The notes: generated by a model from the sequence alone, not told the origin. Positions 1-7,203 are shown, numbered from the stretch's first letter. The stretch: 8,395 nt of DNA from Candidatus Omnitrophota bacterium (GCA_023247815.1 JAHFFS010000053.1:1-8395), one strand, 5' to 3'. Made by a program: numbers and translations.

Positions 1-1
1 G

Positions 2-1351
2 ACGAGAATTGGCGATACCGGGCTTTTGTTGGGGATATTCTTTCTCTTTATTGCTACCAAGACGATTTATTTCAGTGATTTGAGCCATATCGTTCCCATG
101 GTCGGAAGTGAATGGATGCTGACGGCTGCGGCGTTGTTGATTTTTTGCGGGGCCGTTGGGAAATCCGCTCAATTCCCTTTGCACGTATGGCTGCCGGATG
201 CCATGGAAGGTCCGACCGCGGTTTCTGCTCTCATCCATGCCGCGACCATGGTGGCCGCTGGTGTTTATCTGGTGGCGCGCACGTACAGCCTTTTTGTGTT
301 GAATTCATTTTGCCTGGAGACCGTCGCTGTCATTGGCGGGATTTCAGCGCTCATGGCCGCGTCCATCGCCACGGTCAACAACGATATCAAACGGGTTTTG
401 GCTTATTCGACGATCAGCCAGCTGGGATTGATGATGCTCGGGTTGGGAGTGGGAGGATACAGCGCCGGGACATTCCATTTGATGACCCACGCGTTTTTTA
501 AAGCGCTTTTGTTTTTGTGCGCCGGATCAGTCATTCACGCCGTGCATACTCAAGATATTCAAAAGATGGGCGGGTTGCTTTCAAAGATGAAAGTGACCGG
601 AACGTCCTTCATCATCGGGACACTGGCTTTGGCAGGGGTGCCGCCGTTTGCCGGGTTCTGGTCGAAGGACGAAATCCTACTCGCCGCTTTTCAAAGTGGA
701 CATACATTTTTGTTCGGTGTTGCCGTGTTAACGAGTTTTCTGACGGCGTTTTACATGTCGAGGCTCATCTTTTTAGTGCTCTTTGGCAAACCACGCTTAA
801 GTCTTCATGCCCATGAATCACCTAAGACCATGACGGTCCCATTGATGGTTCTTTCCTTCTTCGCGGTTTTTGTTGGGCTTTTGGGGTCGCCTTTGACGCA
901 TCACGCGTTTCAAAATTTTATCTTTTTCGGAGCACCGTCGGTCGAGGAGGGAGAGGCCAGCGGGGCGATGATGATGTTTTCAACAGTCTTAAGTCTTTCC
1001 GGGATAGGGTTGGCTTATGTGGTGTACATTGTTGGGAATAAGATTTTGCCGGTTCATGTGCGCGTGCGGTTCGCGCCGCTTGATCGATTGCTATTGAACA
1101 AATATCATTTTGATGAAATCTACGATGCTATTTTTGTGCGGCCGTGTCTTAAGCTGTGCGATCTTTTTTCGCAGTTTGACCGGATTGTCGTCGATGGAAT
1201 GGTCAATGGGACCGCACGGGTGGTCCAGTGGTTTTCCGCGGTCTTACGTCCGCTGCAAACCGGATTTGTACAGCATTACTTGTTTATTCAGTTCCTCGGT
1301 GTCATTGTGTTGATTTTAACCGTGATGGGTAAGCTATGTTTCCGATTCTAA
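2..1351 (+). CDS. nuoL: NADH-quinone oxidoreductase subunit L (NuoL), 5' partial
   Basis: This is the C-terminal three quarters of the largest membrane subunit of complex I, a proton-translocating antiporter-like protein of the cytoplasmic membrane. The frame is open from base 2 and begins with RIGD, which matches the typical V-N-R-x-G-D stretch of NuoL, so roughly 175-180 N-terminal residues, including the TM5 glutamate, lie upstream. Counting from base 2, visible hallmarks are GKSAQFPLHVWLPDAMEGPT with the TM7 lysine (residue 54), SALIHAATM, DIKRVLAYSTISQLG, HLMTHAFFKALLFL with a channel lysine (167), and GFWSKDEIL with Lys222-Asp223. The C-terminal part contains the usual NKYHFDEIYDAIFVRP segment before the distal helix, and the length is normal for the family. 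The stop overlaps the start of nuoM by 16 bases, indicating an operon. A TTG at 26 is an internal leucine, not the start. Identification is very secure. Confidence 0.97.
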   Translation, partial: TRIGDTGLLLGIFFLFIATKTIYFSDLSHIVPMVGSEWMLTAAALLIFCGAVGKSAQFPLHVWLPDAMEGPTAVSALIHAATMVAAGVYLVARTYSLFVLNSFCLETVAVIGGISALMAASIATVNNDIKRVLAYSTISQLGLMMLGLGVGGYSAGTFHLMTHAFFKALLFLCAGSVIHAVHTQDIQKMGGLLSKMKVTGTSFIIGTLALAGVPPFAGFWSKDEILLAAFQSGHTFLFGVAVLTSFLTAFYMSRLIFLVLFGKPRLSLHAHESPKTMTVPLMVLSFFAVFVGLLGSPLTHHAFQNFIFFGAPSVEEGEASGAMMMFSTVLSLSGIGLAYVVYIVGNKILPVHVRVRFAPLDRLLLNKYHFDEIYDAIFVRPCLKLCDLFSQFDRIVVDGMVNGTARVVQWFSAVLRPLQTGFVQHYLFIQFLGVIVLILTVMGKLCFRF

Positions 1352-2805
1352 GCAGTCTTGTTTTTTTACCGCTCTTGGGCGCTGTGGGCGTTCTTTTGTT
1401 GTCCAAAGAAAATAAGCAGCTCATCAGGCTGATTGCCTTGGCCGTGACCGGGCTTGTTTTGGGTTTATCGATTGTTCTACTTACTAAGTTTGACCCTTTG
1501 CAGACTCAAATGCAATTTGTCGAGAATGTTTCTTGGATTCCACATTTTAACATCTGTTATTTTGTTGGCGTCGATGGATTGAGCATCGGGTTGGTTTTTT
1601 TGACAGCGCTTTTAGGTTTCATTGCCTGCATTGCCTCGAAGGGAATCAATACCAACGAAAAAGAATACTATTCCTTTTACCTGCTGTTGATGACCGGGAT
1701 GATGGGGACGTTCATTGCTTTGGATCTATTTCTTTTTTATATTTTTTGGGAGCTGGTGCTTATTCCGATGTATTTTTTGATCGGTCTTTGGGGGGGGCCT
1801 CGACGGGAATATGCCGCGATCAAATTCTTTTTATACACGCTGGCCGGGTCAGTGATCATGTTGATTGGGATTTTGGCGGTGTATTTTAACACCTTCCCGC
1901 ATACCTTCAATATCCTGGAGATTCAAAAAGCGGCGACACTTTTTGATTTCCGTTTTCAGATTACATTTTTTCTCGCATTTTTTCTGGCCTTCGCGATTAA
2001 GGTCCCGGTTTTTCCGTTTCACACCTGGTTGCCTGACGCGCACGTCGAGGCCCCGACACCGATCAGCGTCTTACTGGCTGGTGTTTTGCTGAAGATGGGG
2101 GGGTATGGGTTGTTTCGAATATGTCTGCCGTTTTTTAAAGAGGCAGTTGTTTATTTTGCGTTGCCATTGGCGGTTTTGGCAGTGATCAACATTGTCTATG
2201 GCGCCAGTGTTGCCATGGCCCAAACCGATTTTAAAAAGATGGTGGCGTATTCTTCGGTGAGTCATATGGGATTTGTCTTATTGGGTCTGGCCAGCTTGAA
2301 CCCCACCGGTTTTAACGGCGCTTATATGGAGATGTTCAATCATGGGATCATCACCAGCGGTTTATTTTTATTGGTTGGGGTGATTTATGATCGTGCTCAT
2401 ACCAGGGATTTGAATAAATTTGGTGGGTTAGGGGTGCAAATGCCGATTTACGCGTTTTTCTTGACGATGTGTTCTTTGGCGTCGTTGGGATTGCCTGGTT
2501 TGAGTGGTTTTGTCGGAGAATTCTTATCGCTGATTGGTGCCTTTCCGGTTTATAAAATATTGACAGCGATATCAACGATTGGTTTGGTGATCACCGTGGG
2601 GTTCTTTCTTTATAGTTTGCAGCGGGTCCTATTAGGAGGATTGAATCCGACTTGTTCTAAGTATTCGGACATGAATGTTCGTGAAATTCTAACGTTGGTG
2701 CCGTTGATGGCCATCACGTTTATCGTCGGTGTTTACCCGACGGTGGTGCTCAGATTTCAGGAGGCCGCGATCCAGGGCTTGTTCAACAGTTGGGGTGCGC
2801 ATTGA
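1336..2805 (+). CDS. nuoM: NADH-quinone oxidoreductase subunit M (NuoM)
   Basis: A complete 489-residue antiporter-like proton-pumping subunit of complex I, in the cytoplasmic membrane next to NuoL and NuoN. The family's key residues are in place: the TM5 glutamate in FYIFWELVLIPMYFLIGLWG (Glu139), the TM7 lysine in FAIKVPVFPFHTWLPDAHVE (Lys222), the TM8 lysine in LLAGVLLKMGGYGLFR (Lys253), and the TM12 glutamate in GLSGFVGEFL (Glu395) where NuoL and NuoN carry lysine. DFKKMVAYSSVSHMGF is another typical NuoM stretch. About 14 transmembrane helices are expected, and the protein is near the usual length of about 500. The ATG at 1336 lies inside the end of nuoL (16-base overlap), with only a weak GGG-type ribosome site at 1327-1329, so translation is probably coupled to nuoL. 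It overlaps the nuoN start by four bases. Nothing suggests loss of function. Confidence 0.97.
   Translation: MFPILSSLVFLPLLGAVGVLLLSKENKQLIRLIALAVTGLVLGLSIVLLTKFDPLQTQMQFVENVSWIPHFNICYFVGVDGLSIGLVFLTALLGFIACIASKGINTNEKEYYSFYLLLMTGMMGTFIALDLFLFYIFWELVLIPMYFLIGLWGGPRREYAAIKFFLYTLAGSVIMLIGILAVYFNTFPHTFNILEIQKAATLFDFRFQITFFLAFFLAFAIKVPVFPFHTWLPDAHVEAPTPISVLLAGVLLKMGGYGLFRICLPFFKEAVVYFALPLAVLAVINIVYGASVAMAQTDFKKMVAYSSVSHMGFVLLGLASLNPTGFNGAYMEMFNHGIITSGLFLLVGVIYDRAHTRDLNKFGGLGVQMPIYAFFLTMCSLASLGLPGLSGFVGEFLSLIGAFPVYKILTAISTIGLVITVGFFLYSLQRVLLGGLNPTCSKYSDMNVREILTLVPLMAITFIVGVYPTVVLRFQEAAIQGLFNSWGAH
2792..2795 (+). promoter_or_regulatory. Ribosome binding site candidate that decides the nuoN start
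   Basis: GGGG at 2792-2795 lies six bases before the TTG at 2802 and inside the end of nuoM. It favours 2802 over the TTG at 2790, which it would follow. The match is short, so coupling through the TTGA stop/start overlap probably matters as well. Confidence 0.4.
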
Positions 2806-4211
2806 ATCCGTTGAGTCTTCAATTCATTTTACCTGAACTCATTCTCGTTGGTTTTGCCTTTGTGGTCTTGATGGCCGGGGTTTGCGAACGTTTTAAGAAT
2901 TGGGCCGGTGGACTGTCGCTGGCAGGTGTGATTTTCAGTGCCTGTTCGTTGCCAACGAGTTGGAACGCTGGCACGGTATTTTTTTCAGGGATGCTGGTCA
3001 ATGACGGGCTTTCAATGGTCTTACGCCAGATTTTGCTTTTGATCGCGGGGATCGTTATCTTGCTTTCCATGGGGTATAAGGATTTACCGTCGGAAGATTC
3101 GGCAGAGTATTATTTCTTTTTGTTGGTGGTCACGGTTTCGATGCTGTTGGCCGTGGCCTCAAATAATTTATTGATGATTTATATCACGTTGGAATCCATT
3201 TCAATTGTGTCCTACGTGATGGCGGGATTTTTGAAGCGCGATGTTTTCTCATCGGAGGCTGGGATCAAATATTTTCTGTTTGGAGCGCTATCGACCGGAA
3301 TCACCCTTTATGGTGTTTCGTTATTCGGTACGCTGGATTTGGCCTCCATCGTACGGATGTTGGCTGCCGGCAGCGTCAATGAAATGGCACTTTATGCTTA
3401 CGTGATTTTGGTTTTTGCCGGATTCGCATTCAAATGTTCATTGGCACCGTTTCATATGTGGACGCCGGATGTTTATGAGGGAGCGCCAACACCGGTCGCG
3501 GCACTTTTTTCAGTGGGACCCAAGGCTGTTGGATTCGCGTTCATTTTAAGAGTTTTTGTGGAGAATTTTCAACCGGTCTTCACCTATTGGACGCCCTTAG
3601 CCGCAGCGATAGCGATTTTGACCATGACAATGGGCAATATTTTCGCTCTCAAACAGGACAATATCAAACGTCTTCTAGCCTATTCCACAATCGCCCAAGC
3701 CGGGTATATTTTTGTTGGCCTTGCCGTCGGTACTCCCAGCGGCATTCAAGCGACGTTGTTTTACATCGTTATCTATTCCTTGATGAATTTAAGTGCTTTT
3801 GGTGCCGTGATTGTCATCGCCAATTCAGTGAGGAGTACAAAGATCAAAGATTTTTCCGGAATGTACAAACAAGATCCAAGGACCGCGATCATTTTAACGG
3901 CAGCGTTGTTATCGCTCGCCGGTATTCCGCCCTTGGCTGGATTCATGGCAAAGTTTTTCATATTGGCATCGGCCGTAGAGGCAAAGTCATTTGTTCTTGC
4001 CATCACGGTCGTGCTCAACAGCGTTGTCGCACTTTATTACTACGCGAAAGTGATCAAAACCATGTTTCTTGACGAGCCAGGGCAACAGGCCCAGCTTGTT
4101 CCTCAATCGATCTGCACTCAGCTGATTCTCATCATCACGCTGATCGCTAATCTCTTCATCGGCATCTGGCCGCATCTGGTCATCCACGGACTGGAAAATT
4201 TTTTGCATTGA
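2802..4211 (+). CDS. nuoN: NADH-quinone oxidoreductase subunit N (NuoN)
   Basis: The third antiporter-like membrane subunit of complex I, 469 residues if started at TTG 2802. I chose this start because the TTG overlaps the nuoM stop as TTGA, GGGG lies six bases upstream, and NPLSLQFILPELIL is a typical NuoN N-terminus. A TTG at 2790 would add four residues (GGGG would then be inside the gene) and cannot be excluded. Numbered from 2802, conserved channel residues are Glu131 in YITLESISIVSYVMAGF, Lys211 in FKCSLAPFHMWTPDVYEGAP, Lys241 in SVGPKAVGF, and Lys384 in LAGFMAKFF, plus NIKRLLAYSTIAQAGY. Around 14 transmembrane helices are expected. nuoN is usually the last gene of a nuo operon; here transcription seems to carry on, because the next gene begins nine bases after the stop. 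Confidence 0.96.
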   Translation: MNPLSLQFILPELILVGFAFVVLMAGVCERFKNWAGGLSLAGVIFSACSLPTSWNAGTVFFSGMLVNDGLSMVLRQILLLIAGIVILLSMGYKDLPSEDSAEYYFFLLVVTVSMLLAVASNNLLMIYITLESISIVSYVMAGFLKRDVFSSEAGIKYFLFGALSTGITLYGVSLFGTLDLASIVRMLAAGSVNEMALYAYVILVFAGFAFKCSLAPFHMWTPDVYEGAPTPVAALFSVGPKAVGFAFILRVFVENFQPVFTYWTPLAAAIAILTMTMGNIFALKQDNIKRLLAYSTIAQAGYIFVGLAVGTPSGIQATLFYIVIYSLMNLSAFGAVIVIANSVRSTKIKDFSGMYKQDPRTAIILTAALLSLAGIPPLAGFMAKFFILASAVEAKSFVLAITVVLNSVVALYYYAKVIKTMFLDEPGQQAQLVPQSICTQLILIITLIANLFIGIWPHLVIHGLENFLH

Positions 4212-4220
4212 GCGTGATTT

Positions 4221-5264
4221 ATGGCAGAAGCAAGAAATTCGTTTGGACTGACTAAGGTTAAGCAGATCATCGCGGTTGCTTCTTGCAAGGGAGGGGTCGG
4301 GAAGTCAACGGTTGCTGCCGGCTTTGCCCGCGCTTTATTCAGCCAAGGATTTAAGGTAGGACTTTTGGACGCTGATATTCATGGGCCATCGGTCCCAACG
4401 CTGTTCAATCTCGGATTATCAGTCCAAGTTTATTCCAATGAATTCAATATGCTGGTTCCCCCGGAAGTTGAGGGCCTGAAATTGATGTCTTTCGGCTTTC
4501 TGTTGGGGGACGGCCCAGCGGTGATGCGTGGGCCGATTGCCACCCGCTACATTCAGCAGTTGTTGCTGCAGACCGACTGGGGTGAACTTGACTATCTGAT
4601 CATTGATATGCCGCCTGGCACCGGCGATGTGCAGTTGACGATCACCCAGTCAACGCGTTTGACCGGTGCGGTGATTGTCACGACCCGCCAGATGCTCTCC
4701 TTGGTCGACGTGGCGCGGGGTATCTTGATGTTTCAGAAAGTGAATGTTCCCATTTTGGGCATTGTCGATAACATGGCTTATTTTGTATGCGATTCTTGCC
4801 AGAAGCAACATACTCTTTTTGGTGAAAGCCATCAGCTGGAAAAACGATTTGGTGTTAAAACGCTCATTGAGGTTCCGGTGATTCTCAATTTGGATCTGAA
4901 ACCGTTCATGGTGAAAGGTGTCGAAGCGATGTTGAAATCACTCGACGAGCACTCGCGGAATACGGAACTTGTTCCACAGGTCAGTTTCGATGGTGAGCAT
5001 ATCCATTTGCGTTTTGCCGACGGTCGGCAGGTGAGTGTGAGAAATCGTGATCTGCGGGCCAATTGCCTCTGCGCTGTATGCGTTAATGAAGTGACTGGAA
5101 AAAAAATGATCGATCCAACCAAAATCCGTGCGGACATCGCGCCAAAAGAAATAACCCCCTTGGGCAATTACGCGCTTGGGATCAGCTGGAACGACGGACA
5201 TTCTTCCGGGATTTATCCATACCCCATGTTCCAATCCATAGCGCGGGGAGAAAAATATGTTTAA
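4221..5264 (+). CDS. mrp: Mrp/ApbC/HCF101-type Fe-S cluster carrier ATPase fused to a C-terminal DUF971 domain
   Basis: A 347-residue cytoplasmic P-loop ATPase of the Mrp/NBP35 family, whose members bind and transfer [4Fe-4S] clusters to apoproteins. Residues 14-240 are the ATPase: deviant Walker A CKGGVGKST (22-30), LLDADIHGPS (48-57), Walker B-like LIIDMPPGTGD (126-136), and a CxxC cluster-binding pair in YFVCDSCQKQHTLFG (Cys190, Cys193). Residues about 252-345 form DUF971, the fold that is also the N-terminal domain of gamma-butyrobetaine hydroxylase. It has a CxCxxC motif (Cys282, 284, 287) and a His at 327 in WNDGH, matching that enzyme's zinc site in order and spacing. The ATPase-DUF971 order is that of plant HCF101, but the N-terminal DUF59 domain of HCF101 and many Mrp proteins is missing. 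No clear ribosome site precedes ATG 4221. The gene follows nuoN by nine bases and overlaps the next gene by eight, so it is probably cotranscribed with nuo. A role in complex I Fe-S assembly is inference. Confidence 0.93.
   Translation: MAEARNSFGLTKVKQIIAVASCKGGVGKSTVAAGFARALFSQGFKVGLLDADIHGPSVPTLFNLGLSVQVYSNEFNMLVPPEVEGLKLMSFGFLLGDGPAVMRGPIATRYIQQLLLQTDWGELDYLIIDMPPGTGDVQLTITQSTRLTGAVIVTTRQMLSLVDVARGILMFQKVNVPILGIVDNMAYFVCDSCQKQHTLFGESHQLEKRFGVKTLIEVPVILNLDLKPFMVKGVEAMLKSLDEHSRNTELVPQVSFDGEHIHLRFADGRQVSVRNRDLRANCLCAVCVNEVTGKKMIDPTKIRADIAPKEITPLGNYALGISWNDGHSSGIYPYPMFQSIARGEKYV
5245..5250 (+). promoter_or_regulatory. Ribosome binding site of the TolQ/ExbB-like gene
   Basis: GGGGAG ends six bases before ATG 5257 and lies inside the end of the Mrp-DUF971 gene. 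It is a strong Shine-Dalgarno match and supports 5257 as the start despite the eight-base overlap. Confidence 0.7.
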
Positions 5265-5931
5265 GAACGATAGTTTGTGGCAAGCGGTACTGAGCGGTGG
5301 TTTTGTGATGCTGGTGCTTGTTCTATGTTCGATCCTGTCGATCGCGATTATTCTAGAGAAAGTTTTGTATTTTTACCGACGATCACGCGTTTCAAGAGCG
5401 GCTTTCATGCAGGCGCTTCAGGAACAGTTGGGCAAAGAGGATCTCAAAAAGGCAATCATGCTTTGCCAAGAGACCCAGATGCCTTTTGCCGCTGTCGTGG
5501 GGGTGGGATTGAATTCTTCCCATTCGGGTGAGAAGGAAACGACTGAGGCCATGGAACGGCAGATTGTTATCGAGATCAGTGATTTGGAACGGCGCACTTC
5601 CATTGTCGGCACCATCGGCAGCACCGCGGTTTATATCGGTCTTTTCGGGACGGTTTGGGGGATCATCGGAACCTTTCAAGATATTTATCAAGCGGGTTCA
5701 AGCGGGATCAGCGTTGTCATCCACGGAATATCCGAGGCCCTGGTCTGCACGGCCGCTGGACTTTTCGTCGCCATTCCAGCGATCATCGCGTACAATTATT
5801 TTATCAAGAGGATCAACGGATTTGTCACGGACATGGAATTATGCGCTTCGGAAACCAGCAGTCTTTTAAAAGGAAAGAAAAAGCTCGATGAGAAGAACCT
5901 ACAAGACACAAGGTCTCATCGCCGAAATTAA
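5257..5931 (+). CDS. MotA/TolQ/ExbB family proton channel subunit
   Basis: A 224-residue inner-membrane stator subunit that, as a pentamer around a TolR/ExbD dimer, turns proton flow into mechanical work on the envelope. Three membrane segments are visible: about residues 14-36, 117-141 (TSIVGTIGSTAVYIGLFGTVWG region) and 155-182, with a cytoplasmic loop between the first and second. The family signatures are GLFGTVWGIIGTF (128-140) and GISEALVCTAAGLFVAIPA (157-175), which contains the conserved pore threonine. The length fits TolQ (about 230) and the short ExbB forms, with no ExbB-type secreted extension at the N-terminus. TolQ and ExbB cannot be told apart from sequence alone here, because no TolA, TolB, Pal or TonB gene is in view. 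A good ribosome site precedes it, and the TolR/ExbD-like gene overlaps its last 44 bases, so the two are surely partners. Confidence 0.93.
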   Translation: MFKNDSLWQAVLSGGFVMLVLVLCSILSIAIILEKVLYFYRRSRVSRAAFMQALQEQLGKEDLKKAIMLCQETQMPFAAVVGVGLNSSHSGEKETTEAMERQIVIEISDLERRTSIVGTIGSTAVYIGLFGTVWGIIGTFQDIYQAGSSGISVVIHGISEALVCTAAGLFVAIPAIIAYNYFIKRINGFVTDMELCASETSSLLKGKKKLDEKNLQDTRSHRRN

Positions 5932-6295
5932 CATCACACCGTTTACGGATGTGATCCTGGTCTTGCTGATCATCTTCATGATCGCGACCCCTTTGATTTC
6001 GCAGAACAACATCGAGGTCAAGCTCCCTAAGGCTTCCAGCAAAGATACCTTGACTGATCCCAAACCGGTCACCATCACGATCACTAGCGAGGGGATTGTT
6101 TATTTCGAGAATAAGGTGCAGACCATCAAAGAATTGAAACAGCGAATCAGTGTTTTGTTGGGAAAGGACAAGGACCTGCAGGTTGTTTTGGCGGCTGATC
6201 AGCGTTGCCGGTTTCAGGAGATCGTCAGGGTCATGGATATGCTCAAAGAGTCTGGGGTTAAGAGTTTGAATATCGCAACGAAGTCTAATGAGTGA
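5888..6295 (+). CDS. TolR/ExbD family biopolymer transport protein
   Basis: A 135-residue single-pass inner-membrane protein and partner of the preceding TolQ/ExbB-like channel. It has a short cytoplasmic N-terminus, the hallmark AEINITPFTDVILVLLIIFM with the proton-carrying aspartate (Asp21) at the start of the membrane helix (about 20-38), then a periplasmic domain ending in VVLAADQRCRFQEIVRVMDM and LKESGVKSLNIAT, as in TolR/ExbD. Length matches E. coli TolR (142) and ExbD (141). The ATG at 5888 lies within the upstream gene; no later start codon occurs before the essential IAEINITPF segment, so the 44-base overlap is required. AGGA at 5871-5874 is 13 bases upstream, a long spacing, which suggests coupled translation. 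Like its partner, it could serve Tol-Pal envelope upkeep, TonB-type uptake or another motor, and the sequence does not decide. Confidence 0.93.
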   Translation: MRRTYKTQGLIAEINITPFTDVILVLLIIFMIATPLISQNNIEVKLPKASSKDTLTDPKPVTITITSEGIVYFENKVQTIKELKQRISVLLGKDKDLQVVLAADQRCRFQEIVRVMDMLKESGVKSLNIATKSNE

Positions 6296-6318
6296 TTGAG
6301 AGTCAACCTTTTATTTAT

Positions 6319-6323
6319 GGAGA
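6319..6323 (+). promoter_or_regulatory. Ribosome binding site that fixes the barrel protein start
   Basis: GGAGA is placed four bases before ATG 6328. Together with the signal peptide that begins there, it favours 6328 over the in-frame GTG at 6292, which would add twelve residues ahead of the signal peptide and overlap the previous gene. Confidence 0.65.
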
Positions 6324-6327
6324 ATAT

Positions 6328-7188
6328 ATGAAAATTGGAGTAACGGTTGGTTTGGCTTTGTTGTTGATTCAAATTTCAACTCAAATAACATATGGAAAAG
6401 CAGTTTCAGATAAAGCTCAGTATAATATTTCTAATCCTGTGCCGCGTGAACTGATGCGGGAGATGTCTACGGATCGGCCGGATAAAACAGAAAGTGCTTA
6501 TACAGTGGATGCGGGACACTATCAAATCGAGACCAGTTTCCTTGATTATACTTACGACCATAAAAATACGGAAAAGACAGATCAACGGATGGATAGTTTC
6601 AGCGTTTTTCCAATCAATTTTAAAGTTGGTTTGCTCAACAATGTCGATGTTCAGTTTGTTTTTAATCCGTATATTAGAGAACACAGTGAAGGTGATGATG
6701 AGAAAGAAATTAAGCGAGGTGTTGGTGATCTTCAAAATAGGATTAAGATCAACGTATGGGGGAATGATGGAGGACAAACAGCCTTGGCGTTCATGCCTTT
6801 TGTGAAATATCCAACCAATACAGATGAACTTGGTAATCATGCCGTTGAAGGAGGGGTCATTGTCCCTTTTGCTATTTCTTTACCAGCTGATTGGAGTATG
6901 GGATTAATGACAGAATTTGATTTTAATCGCAATACCCAAAAGGATTACTATACTGATTTTGCTAATACCATGACTCTTGGCCATCAGCTCATTGGCAATT
7001 TAAATGGGTATGTAGAATTTTTTAGCAGTTTCAATCATGAAGACGATTCGCCGTGGGTTGGAACAGTGGATATGGGATTGACTTATCCGGTTACGCCGGA
7101 TATTCAGTTTGACGGAGGTGTGAATATTGGTGTGACTCGATCAGCTGATGATTTTAACCCTTTTATGGGATGTTCAATTCGTTATTAG
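6328..7188 (+). CDS. Outer-membrane beta-barrel 'transporter' (MetA-pathway/PF13557-like)
   Basis: A 286-residue secreted protein predicted to form an outer-membrane barrel. Residues 1-25 are a signal peptide: MK, a hydrophobic run (GVTVGLALLLIQI), then a likely cleavage site after GKA. The mature part begins near the motif MSTDRPDKTESAYTV followed by GHYQIETSF, typical of the family annotated as 'putative MetA-pathway of phenol degradation' or simply 'transporter'. After it come alternating amphipathic strands rich in Tyr, Phe, Gly and Asp (FPINFKVGLLNNVDVQFVF, DMGLTYPVTPDIQFDGGVNI), and the chain ends in a terminal Tyr, as barrels do. The family name does not imply phenol breakdown, and the true substrate is unknown. 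The gene is clearly AT-richer than both flanks: hand counts of five 60-base lines give about 28-47% GC, against roughly 52-60% in three lines sampled from flanking genes. It follows the TolR/ExbD gene by 32 bases. Function beyond the outer-membrane location is uncertain. Confidence 0.82.
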   Translation: MKIGVTVGLALLLIQISTQITYGKAVSDKAQYNISNPVPRELMREMSTDRPDKTESAYTVDAGHYQIETSFLDYTYDHKNTEKTDQRMDSFSVFPINFKVGLLNNVDVQFVFNPYIREHSEGDDEKEIKRGVGDLQNRIKINVWGNDGGQTALAFMPFVKYPTNTDELGNHAVEGGVIVPFAISLPADWSMGLMTEFDFNRNTQKDYYTDFANTMTLGHQLIGNLNGYVEFFSSFNHEDDSPWVGTVDMGLTYPVTPDIQFDGGVNIGVTRSADDFNPFMGCSIRY

Positions 7189-7190
7189 AG

Positions 7191-7196
7191 GGGGAG
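7191..7196 (+). promoter_or_regulatory. Ribosome binding site of the amino-acid permease gene
   Basis: GGGGAG lies seven bases before ATG 7204 and just after the barrel gene's TAG stop at 7186-7188. It is a strong match and supports the chosen permease start. Confidence 0.7.
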
Positions 7197-7203
7197 AAAA
7201 GAC

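Noticed and set aside
3587..4072. A 161-codon + strand open frame inside nuoN in another frame
   Set aside because: Its product is rich in Arg, Ser, His and Cys with no domain, as expected of a shifted reading of a membrane protein gene; nuoN covers it fully with conserved residues.
6296..6327. Possible promoter in the gap before the barrel gene (TTGAGA at 6296-6301 and an AT-rich stretch)
   Set aside because: The AT-rich stretch is only about 10 bases from the TTGAGA, far short of the usual 16-18, and no terminator precedes it, so I do not call a promoter here.
6406..6840. A 144-codon open frame on the minus strand, opposite the barrel gene
   Set aside because: It lies wholly inside a well-supported barrel gene, has no recognisable domain or ribosome site, and the low GC of this stretch with its codon pattern explains the open antisense frame.
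7189..7203. A terminator or operon boundary between the barrel and permease genes
   Set aside because: The 15-base gap holds only the permease ribosome binding site and has no hairpin followed by a T run.
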